A stretch of 64,000 bases of DNA, from NCBI GenBank assembly GCA_028867755.1, contig JAGWFT010000002.1, forward strand, positions 1 to 64,000, given 5' to 3'. Positions 8,731 through 17,718 of the stretch are shown piece after piece. Position 1 is the stretch's first letter. Each line of letters starts with the position of its first letter. The notes below the pieces were generated by a model. It worked only from the letters and a program-made list of their open reading frames with translations, was not told the DNA's origin and made no database searches. The position numbers were made by a program, and so were the translations under genes. The stretch is from Nitrososphaerota archaeon (lineage in GTDB: Archaea > Thermoproteota > Nitrososphaeria > Nitrososphaerales > Nitrosopumilaceae).

Positions 8731-8916
8731 ATGGATAGATCAAGAAATTCTAACAAAAGCCGCGGTAGAGTAAATAGTTATGATCATAATAACCCCGTGA
8801 AGACCTGCAAGGTTTGTTTCACTATTGGTGACTGGCATTGTTACGAGTGCTCAAATAACTTTTGTAGCACTCACTTTCACAGCCATAAAGAAATGCAATT
8901 ATGCATAATACATTGA
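8731..8916 (+). CDS. Small zinc-binding protein (B-box-like Cys/His cluster), unknown function
   Basis: This is a 61-residue ORF with a basic Ser/Arg/Asn-rich N-terminus (residues 1-22) followed by CKVC, CYEC, CSTHFH and HKEM, C-terminal CIIH. The order C-x2-C, C-x2-C, C-x2-H, H resembles a cross-brace B-box or a small two-zinc fold, used for protein or RNA contact. It stands alone between purU and tRNA-Leu. The start is the ATG at 8731. I know no named archaeal family for it. Confidence 0.6.
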   Translation: MDRSRNSNKSRGRVNSYDHNNPVKTCKVCFTIGDWHCYECSNNFCSTHFHSHKEMQLCIIH

Positions 8917-8919
8917 AAA

Positions 8920-9004
8920 TGCGGGAGGTGGGATTTGAACCCACGAACTCCTAAAAGACAGGGTCCTAAGCCCTGCGCCTTTGACCAGGCTTGGCAACTC
9001 CCGC
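8920..9004 (-). tRNA. tRNA-Leu(TAG)
   Basis: The minus strand gives an 85-nt class II tRNA: acceptor GCGGGAG/CTCCCGC, anticodon stem CAGGG/CCCTG, loop CTTAGGA with anticodon TAG, a long variable arm, T-arm GTGGG-TTCAAAT-CCCAC and discriminator A, which is the leucine discriminator. No intron is needed. Confidence 0.95.
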
Positions 9005-9051
9005 ATGCACCATGACTTTTAAGACAAATTTATCTATTGTTGATGGTACAA

Positions 9052-10398
9052 ATGGCAAGATTATTTGGCACTAATGGAATAAGAGGGGTCTTCGGAGATA
9101 CCCTGACCCTAGATTTTGTATCAGATATTGTATCATCACTTGCAGCTTTTTTCAGAAAAGGCCCAATACTTGTTGGATATGATGGCAGAAAATCAAATGT
9201 AATAATGTCAAAGATAGTATGTGCATCTCTTAGCGCATCAGGGCTTGATTCTTCGATATGTGGTTTGGTACCAACCCCGTGTCTACAGTTTGCTACCAAA
9301 AAGCTAGGCTACAATGGAGGATTAATGATCACAGCCTCACACAATCCTCCACAATACAACGGACTGAAACCTACTGCAAGAGACGGCGTTGAGATCTCAA
9401 GAGAAGATGAGCTAAAAGTTGAAGATATTTATTTTAAGAAAAAATGGCACACAATAAAGAAACCAAGTTCAATAGGACAAGAAACCCGAGTCATTCGTAC
9501 ATATCTTGATGGAATTAAATCTCATGTAAATGTGAACAAGATCAAGTCTGACAGATTCAAGGTTGTGCTTGACTTGGGCAATGGCGCACAGGCAGTAACC
9601 GCTCCATTTCTTTGCAAAGAGCTTGGATGTAAAATAATTACCATAAATGAAAAAATAGATGGTTCATTTCCAGGAAGAGGATCAGAGCCAACACCGCAAA
9701 ACTTGGACAAATTATCAAAGGCTGTGGTAAAGTCCAAGGCAGACTTTGGTATCGCATTTGATGGTGACGGTGATAGGAGCATCTTTTGTGATGATACTGG
9801 AAAGATTCTGACAGGTGACAGGTCAGCTCTTCTAATATCGAGATTTATCTTAAATAAACATCACAAGTCAAAAGTTGTGACTACACTCAACTCCACTTCG
9901 GCAATTGAGACAATCGCACAGCAAACCAAGTCTAAAGTATTGAGGACAAGAGTAGGTAGTGTGGAAGTCTCGCGCAAAATGGTCGAGCAAGACGCACTAA
10001 TAGGTTTTGAAGAAAATGGAGGATTCATGTATGGAAGACATAACCAAGTAAGAGACGGTTCAATGACAATGGCTCTTGTGCTTGATTTATTGTCAAAAAC
10101 TAGCAAATCCCTGTCAGAGGAGCTTGATAGCTTACCTCAATCATTTACTACAAAAGGCAAGATTGAATGCTCTAAAGATGATTTCAAAAAAATACTCCAA
10201 AGCCTAAAAAATGAACCATACAAAAAAGACCTAACAGATGGAATCAAGATCTTTGTTGACAAATCAAGTTGGGTCATGGTAAGACTAAGCGGTACAGAAC
10301 CGATAGCAAGAATATATGCCGAATCAAACACCGAAGATAACTTGGATGAAATTTTCAGCAAATATATGTCAAAAATAAAGCGGGCATCTGGCAGATAA
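9052..10398 (+). CDS. Phosphohexomutase (phosphoglucosamine/phosphomannomutase type)
   Basis: The 448-residue enzyme moves phosphate between C6 and C1 of a hexose or hexosamine, feeding nucleotide sugars for glycosylation and the cell surface. It shows the N-terminal MARLFGTNGIRG, the phosphoserine loop TASHNPPQYNG near residue 97, the metal loop DGDGDRS near residue 238, the sugar loop EENGGFMYG near residue 320 and the phosphate loop RLSGTEP near residue 410. Whether it is GlmM or ManB cannot be told by eye. In-frame TTG 9037 and ATG 9043 lie upstream, but ATG 9052 gives the usual family N-terminus. Confidence 0.9.
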   Translation: MARLFGTNGIRGVFGDTLTLDFVSDIVSSLAAFFRKGPILVGYDGRKSNVIMSKIVCASLSASGLDSSICGLVPTPCLQFATKKLGYNGGLMITASHNPPQYNGLKPTARDGVEISREDELKVEDIYFKKKWHTIKKPSSIGQETRVIRTYLDGIKSHVNVNKIKSDRFKVVLDLGNGAQAVTAPFLCKELGCKIITINEKIDGSFPGRGSEPTPQNLDKLSKAVVKSKADFGIAFDGDGDRSIFCDDTGKILTGDRSALLISRFILNKHHKSKVVTTLNSTSAIETIAQQTKSKVLRTRVGSVEVSRKMVEQDALIGFEENGGFMYGRHNQVRDGSMTMALVLDLLSKTSKSLSEELDSLPQSFTTKGKIECSKDDFKKILQSLKNEPYKKDLTDGIKIFVDKSSWVMVRLSGTEPIARIYAESNTEDNLDEIFSKYMSKIKRASGR

Positions 10399-10400
10399 CA

Positions 10401-10410
10401 CTTTTAAAAC
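10401..10410 (+). promoter_or_regulatory. TATA box of the L7Ae operon
   Basis: CTTTTAAAAC is centred near 10405. Adding the usual 25-27 nt places the transcript start near 10431, giving a leader of about 28 nt before the L7Ae ATG at 10459. Confidence 0.6.
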
Positions 10411-10430
10411 CAATTGAAAGCACCCAAGGA

Positions 10431-10458
10431 ATGGAAATGATCCCAATGGGTGATACCT
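10431..10458 (+). promoter_or_regulatory. Predicted kink-turn mRNA leader of the L7Ae gene, containing its ribosome-binding site
   Basis: C42-C44 (10442-10444) pair with G48-G50 around the triloop AAU. Next to this stem come a U41:U51 pair and two tandem sheared pairs, G39:A53 and A40:G52, preceded by a three-nucleotide bulge A36-A37-U38. This is the box C/D-type kink-turn core that L7Ae binds. The outer stem is weaker: A35-U54, then G34-C56 and G33-C57 if A55 is bulged. The Shine-Dalgarno-like GGTGAT (10449-10454) lies in the 3' strand, so bound L7Ae would hide it. Leader kink-turn control of L7Ae is known in Sulfolobales. Confidence 0.62.
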
Positions 10459-10845
10459 ATGACTAAGGCTTATTACGTAAAGTTTCAAGTCCCCGCTGAC
10501 CTAGTTAGCCCTATCTACGAAGCAGTGAGGGTTGCTCATCAGAGTGGTAAAGTAAAGAAAGGTACAAACGAAGTCACAAAGGCAATAGAGAGAGGAATAA
10601 GTAAACTCGTAGTTATAGCTGAGGATGTCGAACCACCAGAGGTAGTAGCACATCTGCCAATACTCTGTGAGGAACATAATCTACCGTATAGCTTTGTGCC
10701 AAGCAGACAAGAATTGGGCAAGGCATTAGGAATTGATGTCACCTCTGCAGCAGCTGCGATAATAGATTCAGGAGATGCTCAACACATAGTTGACCAAATT
10801 GTGGCATCGCTAGCGCAGATAAAGGGTGGTCAAGCTAGCAAATGA
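10459..10845 (+). CDS. rpl7ae: Ribosomal protein L7Ae (kink-turn binding protein)
   Basis: The 128-residue protein is a typical L7Ae: [14 protein letters not shown] (residues about 35-50, RNA-contacting helix), [18 protein letters not shown] and [16 protein letters not shown]. It binds kink-turns in 23S rRNA, box C/D and H/ACA guide RNAs and RNase P. I chose ATG 10459 over the in-frame GTG 10450: it gives the family N-terminus MTKAYYVKF and lies 4 nt after GGTGAT. An 11-codon leader ORF from 10431 would overlap the start. The 3' end overlaps S28e by 4 nt, and the operon continues to aIF5B. Confidence 0.95.
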   Translation: MTKAYYVKFQVPADLVSPIYEAVRVAHQSGKVKKGTNEVTKAIERGISKLVVIAEDVEPPEVVAHLPILCEEHNLPYSFVPSRQELGKALGIDVTSAAAAIIDSGDAQHIVDQIVASLAQIKGGQASK

Positions 10846-11048
10846 GTTCTGAAGTACCCATTCCCGCCGAAGTAATACAAATTGTTGGCCGAACAGGCAT
10901 TGCGGGAGAAGTTATACAAGTTAGAGTAAAGATACTGGATGGAAAAGACAAAGGCAGAGTTCTAACAAGAAACGTAAAGGGTTCTGTTAGAATGTCAGAC
11001 ATACTCATGTTACGTGAAACAGAACGTGAAGCAAGGAAGATAAAGTGA
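10842..11048 (+). CDS. rps28e: Ribosomal protein S28e
   Basis: This 68-residue OB-fold protein shows the S28e hallmarks [19 protein letters not shown] and the conserved C-terminal [13 protein letters not shown]. It sits near the mRNA exit/E site of the small subunit. The ATG overlaps the L7Ae stop (ATGA), so translation is probably coupled. The order L7Ae-S28e-L24e-ndk-aIF5B is a classic archaeal ribosomal cluster. Confidence 0.96.
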   Translation: MSSEVPIPAEVIQIVGRTGIAGEVIQVRVKILDGKDKGRVLTRNVKGSVRMSDILMLRETEREARKIK

Positions 11049-11055
11049 TTAAAAA

Positions 11056-11259
11056 TTGAGCGTTCTAGTTAAACCGTGCAGTTTTTGCAACAGACCAGTA
11101 GCAAAAGGTTCTGGCACCATGCTTGTAAAAAATGACGGTACAGTATTTTGGTTCTGTTCTTCTAAATGCAAAAAGAACATGCTTGTTCTCAAGCGTGATC
11201 CAAGAAGACTCAAGTGGACAAACAAGTATGTAAAAGGCGGAATAAGGGTCAAAAAGTAA
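11056..11259 (+). CDS. rpl24e: Ribosomal protein L24e
   Basis: The 67-residue zinc protein has [15 protein letters not shown] (residues 8-22), then [11 protein letters not shown] (residues 31-41), the treble-clef zinc site of L24e, and ends in a basic tail. The start is a TTG 7 nt after the S28e stop; no ATG is available before the first Cys. It ends 1 nt before ndk. Confidence 0.95.
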   Translation: MSVLVKPCSFCNRPVAKGSGTMLVKNDGTVFWFCSSKCKKNMLVLKRDPRRLKWTNKYVKGGIRVKK

Positions 11260-11260
11260 A

Positions 11261-11662
11261 ATGACTGAACAGACATTATTTATAGTAAAACCTGACGGTG
11301 TAGAAAGAAAAATTGCAGGAGAAATTATTTCAAGATTTGAAAAGAAAGGTTTCAACGTTGTAAAACTAAAGATGTTCACTTTCACAAAACAAATGGCTGA
11401 GGAATTTTATTCTGATCACAAATCCAAGCCATTTTTTGGTGAGCTTGTTTCTTTTATTACGTCAGGAAGAGTTGTTGCGGCAGTAATTGAGGGAAATAAT
11501 GCAATATCTACAACGCGACTCATGATAGGCTCTACCAAGTCCTTTGAGGCAGCTCCGGGAACAATTAGGGGTGACTTTGGACTTGGAATCTCAGATAACA
11601 TAATTCATGCCTCTGATTCTAAGCAAAGTTTTGAAAAAGAGGTAGCTGTAATATTCAAGTGA
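11261..11662 (+). CDS. ndk: Nucleoside diphosphate kinase
   Basis: The 133-residue enzyme transfers the gamma phosphate between nucleoside triphosphates and diphosphates through a phosphohistidine. The active-site region is NIIHASDS near residues 114-121, with His as the phosphate carrier, preceded by the nucleotide loop [10 protein letters not shown]. The N-terminus [13 protein letters not shown] is typical. It lies between L24e and aIF5B, a common position in archaea, where it can supply GTP for the translation factor. Confidence 0.96.
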   Translation: MTEQTLFIVKPDGVERKIAGEIISRFEKKGFNVVKLKMFTFTKQMAEEFYSDHKSKPFFGELVSFITSGRVVAAVIEGNNAISTTRLMIGSTKSFEAAPGTIRGDFGLGISDNIIHASDSKQSFEKEVAVIFK

Positions 11663-11668
11663 AAGAGG

Positions 11669-13453
11669 TTGCAAATACGACAGCCAATAGTGGCAGTTCT
11701 AGGTCACGTCGATTCTGGTAAGACCTCGCTATTAGACAAGATAAGAGGTACAGGTGTCCAGGCCCGTGAAGCAGGTGGAATTACACAACACATAGGAGCT
11801 AGTTTTCTCCCTACTGATGTAATCAAGAAAGTATGTGGACCACTGTTTGCAAAGATGGCAGGCGACAGCCAAGAAATTCCTGGATTGTTAGTAATTGATA
11901 CCCCAGGGCATGAAATTTTCACAAACCTGAGAGCACGTGGAGGCTCTGCAGCAGACATTGCTATTTTAGTAGTAGACGTAAATCGAGGTTTTCAACCACA
12001 AACCAATGAAAGCCTGAAAATATTGCAGAGTAGAAAAGTTCCATTTGTAATTGCTCTCAATAAAGTAGATATGGTTTCAGGCTGGAAAAAAAACCCTACA
12101 ACACAATTTATCACTCAATCCATAAAAGAACAAGATCTTTTCGTGCAAACCTCACTTGATGAGCTTCTGTATAACGTTGTGGGAACGCTATCCATACTTG
12201 GTTTTAGTTCTGAAGCATTTTACAGAGTCAAGGATTTTACAAAAGAAGTTTCAATTGTTCCTGTTAGTGCTAGGTCAGGGGAAGGAATCCCAGAACTGCT
12301 AGCAGTCCTTGTAGGTCTTACCCAACAATACCTGCAAAAGAAACTTGACCAGACAGAGAAACCCACAAGAGGCATAGTTCTTGAAGTAAAAGAAGAGACT
12401 GGCCTTGGAGTAACTGCCAACATTATTTTGATTGATGGCAATCTCAAAAAGAATGATTCCATAGTTCTTGCCAAAAGAGATTCTGTAGTAATTACAAAAC
12501 CCAAAGCAATACTCTTGCCAAAACCATTGGATGAAATGCGCGATCCAAGAGACAAATTCAGACCAGTAAATGAAGTCTATGCTGCTGCTGGAATAAAGAT
12601 TGCATCTCCAGACCTAGAAGGCGTCTTGCCTGGAAGTCCAGTTTATGCCTCTACTGACGAATCCAAGATTGAAGAATTTAAAAAATTAATCGAATCAGAA
12701 ATGAAGTCAGTCTTTGTAAAGACTGACAAAAAGGGTGTGATTCTAAAATGTGACACCATTGGATCTCTTGAGGCCATCACTGACATGTTAAAACGACAAA
12801 ATGTTCCGGTGTCAATGGCTGACATCGGTCCAGTAACTAGGCGTGATGTTGTAGAAGCCCTTGCAATAAAGGAAAATGATAGACATCTTGGAATAGTGAT
12901 TGCATTTAACGTAAAAATTTTACAGGATGCTCAAGAAGAAGCAGAAGCAAACCACATTAGAATTTTCCATGATCAAGTCATCTACAGCTTGATTGATAAT
13001 TATGTCAACTGGGTTCAAGAGGATACAGCCAATGAAGAAAACGCCATATTTCAGGAACTAACTCCTATTTGCAAAATGACATTTCTGAAGGGATACATAT
13101 TTAGAAAAAGCAATCCAGCTGTTTTTGGAGTCAGAATAGACATTGGCACCCTCAAACAAAAAATTACCATCATGAATGCAGATGGTAAAAAAATTGGTCT
13201 TGTTCACCAGCTTCAAGATAATGGAAAGAGTATAGATTCTGCCAAGAGAGGCCAAGAAGTAGCCATATCTATTCAAAATGTCACAGTTGGAAGACAGGTT
13301 TCAGAAGAAGATGTATTTTATTCATTACCTTCATCTAGGGAAGCCAGGCTTTTACTCAAGGAATTTTCGCACAAGTTGAACCCAGAGGAGCTTCTGACCT
13401 TGAAGAAAATAATAGAGCTTCAGAGAAAATCAAATTCTGTTTACGGCTACTGA
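11669..13453 (+). CDS. infB: Translation initiation factor aIF5B (IF-2 homologue)
   Basis: The 594-residue GTPase promotes ribosomal subunit joining and initiator tRNA placement. G motifs are visible: GHVDSGKT (G1, residues about 11-18), DTPGHE (G3, near 72), NKVD (G4, near 125). Domain II, a linker helix and the C-terminal tRNA-binding domain follow. The length fits archaeal aIF5B, which lacks the long bacterial N-terminal region. The start is a TTG 7 nt after ndk. The gene ends inside the convergent thioredoxin gene, overlapping it by 7 nt. Confidence 0.95.
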   Translation: MQIRQPIVAVLGHVDSGKTSLLDKIRGTGVQAREAGGITQHIGASFLPTDVIKKVCGPLFAKMAGDSQEIPGLLVIDTPGHEIFTNLRARGGSAADIAILVVDVNRGFQPQTNESLKILQSRKVPFVIALNKVDMVSGWKKNPTTQFITQSIKEQDLFVQTSLDELLYNVVGTLSILGFSSEAFYRVKDFTKEVSIVPVSARSGEGIPELLAVLVGLTQQYLQKKLDQTEKPTRGIVLEVKEETGLGVTANIILIDGNLKKNDSIVLAKRDSVVITKPKAILLPKPLDEMRDPRDKFRPVNEVYAAAGIKIASPDLEGVLPGSPVYASTDESKIEEFKKLIESEMKSVFVKTDKKGVILKCDTIGSLEAITDMLKRQNVPVSMADIGPVTRRDVVEALAIKENDRHLGIVIAFNVKILQDAQEEAEANHIRIFHDQVIYSLIDNYVNWVQEDTANEENAIFQELTPICKMTFLKGYIFRKSNPAVFGVRIDIGTLKQKITIMNADGKKIGLVHQLQDNGKSIDSAKRGQEVAISIQNVTVGRQVSEEDVFYSLPSSREARLLLKEFSHKLNPEELLTLKKIIELQRKSNSVYGY

Positions 13454-13830
13454 GAGTATTTCTGGGCAAGCATGTGAAGGCCTGGTTCTCCTACTGCCCC
13501 TACTGCTTTATCGACAAGTTTGCCTCCCTTGAAGACCAAGAATGCAGGTATTGCATACACTTGGTACCTCTGAGAAATTCCTTGTGCCTCATCCACATTT
13601 ACACGAGCAAACTTGATGCCCTTGTATTTTTTTGCTATTCTGGTAAATATGGGCAACATAAACTGACAGGGTCCACACCATGTGGCCCAAAAATCAACTA
13701 TTACCGGAATGTCACCAGCTACTCCCTTGTCAAAACTTGTATCGTTTAGTTCTAAAATTTCCTGTTCTTTGTGAGAAGCCATCTCGGCTAATTTCTTTTT
13801 CATTATCTTCTCAATTTCTTCGTCTGCCAA
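13447..13830 (-). CDS. Thioredoxin
   Basis: The 127-residue protein has the redox site WCGPC at residues 51-55 and the conserved cis-Pro in YAIPAFLVFKGG near residue 98. Residues 1-22 form a charged helical N-terminal extension (EIEKIMKKKLAEM) that resembles the amphipathic tail seen on some archaeal and viral thioredoxin-like proteins. It is a single gene, convergent with aIF5B and separated from archease by 39 nt. A general disulphide reductase role is likely, but the partner reductase is not in the window. Confidence 0.93.
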   Translation of the reverse strand: MADEEIEKIMKKKLAEMASHKEQEILELNDTSFDKGVAGDIPVIVDFWATWCGPCQFMLPIFTRIAKKYKGIKFARVNVDEAQGISQRYQVYAIPAFLVFKGGKLVDKAVGAVGEPGLHMLAQKYSQ

Positions 13831-13869
13831 CTTGATAAAATGAATTTGAACGGTATTTAATAATTTGGC

Positions 13870-14286
13870 CTAGAGATCAAGAAGAAATCTCATCACAATT
13901 GGTTTTTCCTGTTTTATTTCCATGAGGTGAAAAGTAGGGGCTTTGATTTCTAATTTAAAATGGTGTTTTTCAAAATCAATCTCTTCCCCATTTATCGTTG
14001 CATTCAATACATATTCTTGTGATTTAGTTATGAAAACTTTAAAGCTGGCTCCAACAAATCCATCTGTTATCGTAAGTATGATTATTTCCTCAAGCCAGCT
14101 ATACAGCAAGTTGTTCAGATCCCTTGCCTTTATCTCAATTTCTTTTTCAGTTTTTTTTCCAACAGATTTGATATCAAAAATTGTATCAACCACAGCCATT
14201 CCAGCTGTTTCAAAGGCTTCTTCCAAGGTTTGTCCAGTTACCTCAATGAACGCATCTGTCATGTGTTCTAAATGGCGATATGTCAT
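13870..14286 (-). CDS. Archease (RtcB RNA-ligase activator)
   Basis: The 138-residue product matches the archease family: YRHLEHMTDAFIEVTG at the N-terminus with the His/Asp metal residues, LLYSWLEEIIIL in the middle and the C-terminal IKAPTFHLM with KPIVMRFLLDL. Archease helps RtcB form its histidine-GMP intermediate, and RtcB joins tRNA exons. This fits the two intron-containing tRNAs in this window. RtcB itself is not here. It is divergent from hisS with about 100 nt between them. Confidence 0.93.
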   Translation of the reverse strand: MTYRHLEHMTDAFIEVTGQTLEEAFETAGMAVVDTIFDIKSVGKKTEKEIEIKARDLNNLLYSWLEEIIILTITDGFVGASFKVFITKSQEYVLNATINGEEIDFEKHHFKLEIKAPTFHLMEIKQEKPIVMRFLLDL

Positions 14287-14385
14287 ATGGTAGACCTTTA
14301 GTAGGTTTCACTTGTGTTATTAATTTATCACAATTGCAATTTTGTAAAATCAGAAAGTCTAAATGCATTGGAACAAAAGTGAGTC

Positions 14386-15669
14386 TTGAATTTGGACTTA
14401 CCGCGTGGGATGAGAGACATAGAACACAAGGAATCTGCCATAATAGAATACATACGACAAAAATTCATGGAAACATCAAATCTATTTGGATTTCAATTCA
14501 TGGAGCCATCTCCTATAGAACTTGTCTCAGTGATAGAAACAAAAAGCGGACCTTCTATAAAAAATGAAATTTACTATTTCACAGACAAGGGCGACAGAGA
14601 AGTTGCTCTACGCTTTGACTTTACTATAGGTCTTACTAGATATGCAACATCTCAAAAATCAATGAGACTTCCTGCAAAGTTCTGTACTTTTGGAGGAGTA
14701 TGGAGATATGACGAGCCACAAAAAGGACGATACAGATTCTTTCATCAGTGGGATGTGGAAATATATGGAGAACCAAATACCGAGTCTGACGCGGAAATAA
14801 TAGATTTTACTTCAAAGTTTTTCTCAAACCTGAAACTTGAAAATATTGTAATCGATGTCTGTGATCGAGGACTAGTTGAATCATATGTAAAAAGCATTTT
14901 CAAGACTGATTTGCCTGATGTAATAGGTGATATTCTAAGGGCTGTAGATAAGATACAAAAGAAAAGAAAACAGGAAATAATTAAGGAATATCAAGAAAAG
15001 GGATATTCTATTTCTGACTTGGAATTAGTTTTGGAATTTTCTCAAATGAAGGGGGCTCCACAAGAAATTGAGAAAATGATTGATACAAGTAAGCTCAAAA
15101 ACTGGGACAAGATATTGCAACTGTTTGAATCATTAAAAAATAGAGGCGTAGAAAATGTCAGAATAAACTTTGGTATTGTGCGAGGCCTTGATTATTACTC
15201 TGGAATTGTTTTTGAAGTATTTGACAGCAGCTCAGACCTAGGGGCACTTGTTGGTGGAGGTCGTTATGATACACTGACAAAAGCATTTGGCCGAGATGAT
15301 ATGGGTGCAACCGGTGCTGCAGGGGGTGTGGAACGCATAGTAAATTCCCTAGAGAAACAAGGAATAGTAAATTTGTCAAATAATGAAGAACATGTATGGG
15401 TAGCATCTGTCAATGATGAAATGAAGAAAATTGCCATTAACATTGCATCTGTACTCAGGCTCAAAGGTATACCGTCTGAGGTAGATCTAGTAGGCAAGTC
15501 GCTTAGGAAACAAATGGACATGGCATCAAATTCCAAATACGTGATAATAATAGCTCCAAAGGAGTATGGTGAAAAATCAGTCCTAATTCGCAATATGAAG
15601 GATGGTTCTGAGAAACAAGTTAAGCTTGATTCTCTTCTAAATGATCCACGATCTAGTCTTCAACTTTGA
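14386..15669 (+). CDS. hisS: Histidyl-tRNA synthetase
   Basis: The 427-residue class II synthetase charges tRNA-His. It has MNLDLPRGMRDI at the N-terminus, motif 2 near residue 105 (CTFGGVWRYDEPQKGRYRFFHQWDVE), the histidine loop GLDYYSGIVFEVF near residue 266 and motif 3 GGGRYDTLTKAFG near residue 287, followed by the anticodon-binding domain. The start is a TTG, which leaves the motif-1 region complete. The gene overlaps convergent aIF6 by 17 nt. Confidence 0.95.
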   Translation: MNLDLPRGMRDIEHKESAIIEYIRQKFMETSNLFGFQFMEPSPIELVSVIETKSGPSIKNEIYYFTDKGDREVALRFDFTIGLTRYATSQKSMRLPAKFCTFGGVWRYDEPQKGRYRFFHQWDVEIYGEPNTESDAEIIDFTSKFFSNLKLENIVIDVCDRGLVESYVKSIFKTDLPDVIGDILRAVDKIQKKRKQEIIKEYQEKGYSISDLELVLEFSQMKGAPQEIEKMIDTSKLKNWDKILQLFESLKNRGVENVRINFGIVRGLDYYSGIVFEVFDSSSDLGALVGGGRYDTLTKAFGRDDMGATGAAGGVERIVNSLEKQGIVNLSNNEEHVWVASVNDEMKKIAINIASVLRLKGIPSEVDLVGKSLRKQMDMASNSKYVIIIAPKEYGEKSVLIRNMKDGSEKQVKLDSLLNDPRSSLQL

Positions 15670-16324
15670 ATGCTTTTGTAAGCATCACTAGCTCAGGACC
15701 ATTTGTAAGTGAACCAACTACCATGGATTTGTTGTTTGCCAGTATTCCTGAAGAGACAAAAGGGGATCCACCATTGATGGTAGCAGGTTCAATCTCTACT
15801 CCTAGAACTTGGGATATGGTTTTGACATCCTCTTCTTCAGTTTCAGGATGTATGATTCCACCATGGGAATTGGCCTTTGCCATGGCACCGCTTTGATAGT
15901 ATCCAGCAACTTTCTTTCTTATCACTTCTATTCCTAGAACATCTTCAACTTTTTTTACGTATTCAGATGGAATTAGAGGTGACATTATCCCGCCTTTGTC
16001 ATTCACACATAGCAAATTGCCTATAGCTGTATGCTTTGTATCAAGTATGTCAACATTAAGGCCAGTTGATTTTTTTAGATGAGCTACCTCTTCCTCAAGA
16101 GAATTTCGTGGTAGCAATATTCCATTGTTGTTCATCACCATCAAAACTCCAAGAAGTCTAGTGTTAGCTACTGATGTGAAGACATGATCAGTTTTGAGGA
16201 ATTCGCACAAATTTTTAACTTTTGTTATAGCAAAACCATTTGGAATAAAGACAAAACTGTCATTACATTTTGCATAAATGCCTACATTAGGGCTACGATA
16301 TACATCATACTTGAAAATTCCCAT
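15653..16324 (-). CDS. eif6: Translation initiation factor aIF6 (ribosome anti-association factor)
   Basis: The 223-residue protein is built from five similar pentein repeats, seen as recurring NSHGGIIHP / NNNGILLP / NDKGGIMSP turns. aIF6 binds the large subunit at L14/L23-side contacts and prevents premature joining. In many archaea aIF6 follows L39e and L31e; those genes are not beside it here. It overlaps the 3' end of hisS. Confidence 0.95.
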   Translation of the reverse strand: MGIFKYDVYRSPNVGIYAKCNDSFVFIPNGFAITKVKNLCEFLKTDHVFTSVANTRLLGVLMVMNNNGILLPRNSLEEEVAHLKKSTGLNVDILDTKHTAIGNLLCVNDKGGIMSPLIPSEYVKKVEDVLGIEVIRKKVAGYYQSGAMAKANSHGGIIHPETEEEDVKTISQVLGVEIEPATINGGSPFVSSGILANNKSMVVGSLTNGPELVMLTKAFKVED

Positions 16325-16450
16325 TGCTTACAACCAATTTCTGAAAGATATGAATTTATCTTGTATGACTAGAAAATTGTAGGAACATAAACTCACCATC
16401 TGCCAAGTTGAGTGGTCAAGTCAGACTGCTTGCCAATTTCTTGTACACAC

Positions 16451-16460
16451 TTTAAATAAG
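16451..16460 (+). promoter_or_regulatory. TATA box of the first ferredoxin gene
   Basis: TTTAAATAAG lies 27 nt (centre) before the GTG start at 16482, a standard leaderless arrangement. The same element recurs before the second ferredoxin. Confidence 0.6.
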
Positions 16461-16481
16461 TAACAACATTTCTGCAATATT

Positions 16482-16928
16482 GTGCCAATAGATCCAAATT
16501 TTCCTAAGAGCCATAAAGTGGAAGAAAAATTCAAGGATCCATCAAGTGAGAGTTATTATCTAGTTTGGGGGCCTGGGCGTCTTGCAGAGGCAGCATCAGA
16601 TCCTAAAGTCATAGCTGATTACAAGGCAGCAGGCAAAGAAATCAAACCGATGGGAGTCCATGGAACATATGTCGCAGTAGATTGGGATTCTTGTGTTGCT
16701 GACGGAATATGTCTATTGAGCTGTCCAGTAAAAGTATTTGAGTGGTACAAAAATCCAGGAGAAACAGGAAGAAACGATAGAAAGGACTTTACTGATAAGG
16801 CAAGTCCTGTGCAGGAAGCTAATTGCATTTGGTGCATGGCATGCGTAGAAGTTTGTCCCACAAAAGCAATCAAAGTTGATCAGGCAAATCAAGAAATTCA
16901 CGAAAAAGAGATCGCTAACCTACCTTAG
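16482..16928 (+). CDS. Two-cluster ferredoxin of the archaeal zinc-ferredoxin family (paralogue 1)
   Basis: The 148-residue protein carries an N-terminal extension with [10 protein letters not shown], a [14 protein letters not shown] strand like Sulfolobus ferredoxin, and two cluster sites. The first is C-V-A-D-G-I-C-x3-CP, where Asp replaces the middle Cys, as expected for a [3Fe-4S] cluster; the second is [12 protein letters not shown] for [4Fe-4S]. It should be a soluble low-potential electron carrier, possibly feeding the Nuo complex that lacks its NADH module. The single GVHG histidine is kept, but the paired extension histidines of zinc ferredoxins are absent. The GTG start is fixed by the TATA box. 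Confidence 0.9.
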   Translation: MPIDPNFPKSHKVEEKFKDPSSESYYLVWGPGRLAEAASDPKVIADYKAAGKEIKPMGVHGTYVAVDWDSCVADGICLLSCPVKVFEWYKNPGETGRNDRKDFTDKASPVQEANCIWCMACVEVCPTKAIKVDQANQEIHEKEIANLP

Positions 16929-16949
16929 TTTAAACTAACTTTGTCTAGG

Positions 16950-17512
<563 letters not shown>

Positions 17513-17631
17513 AAATTTTTCGTCCTTTTTATTTTTCTTAATTACCTAGAGATATTGTATAATGCCCTGTTATTTGACAAATAGCGTTTATTCTTAAACA
17601 AATTTTAACGAGTCTCTTCTGAAAAAGAATT

Positions 17632-17715
17632 GCAGAGGTCGCCTAGCCCGGCATGGCGTGGGCCTTGAGAGCCTATGTGCGCAAGCACCCGGGGGTTCAA
17701 ATCCCTCTCTCTGCG
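17632..17715 (+). tRNA. tRNA-Ser(TGA)
   Basis: An 84-nt class II cloverleaf: acceptor GCAGAGG/TCTCTGC, anticodon loop CTTGAGA with anticodon TGA, a long variable arm with GTGC/GCAC, T-arm GGGGG-TTCAAAT-CCCTC and discriminator G as in serine tRNAs. No intron. It ends 3 nt before the stop of convergent rfcS. Confidence 0.95.
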
Positions 17716-17718
17716 CTT

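Noticed and set aside
10431-10466. 11-codon upstream ORF in the L7Ae leader
   Set aside because: The ATG at the predicted transcript start is better explained as part of the kink-turn; the peptide is too short to support, though it could add to control.
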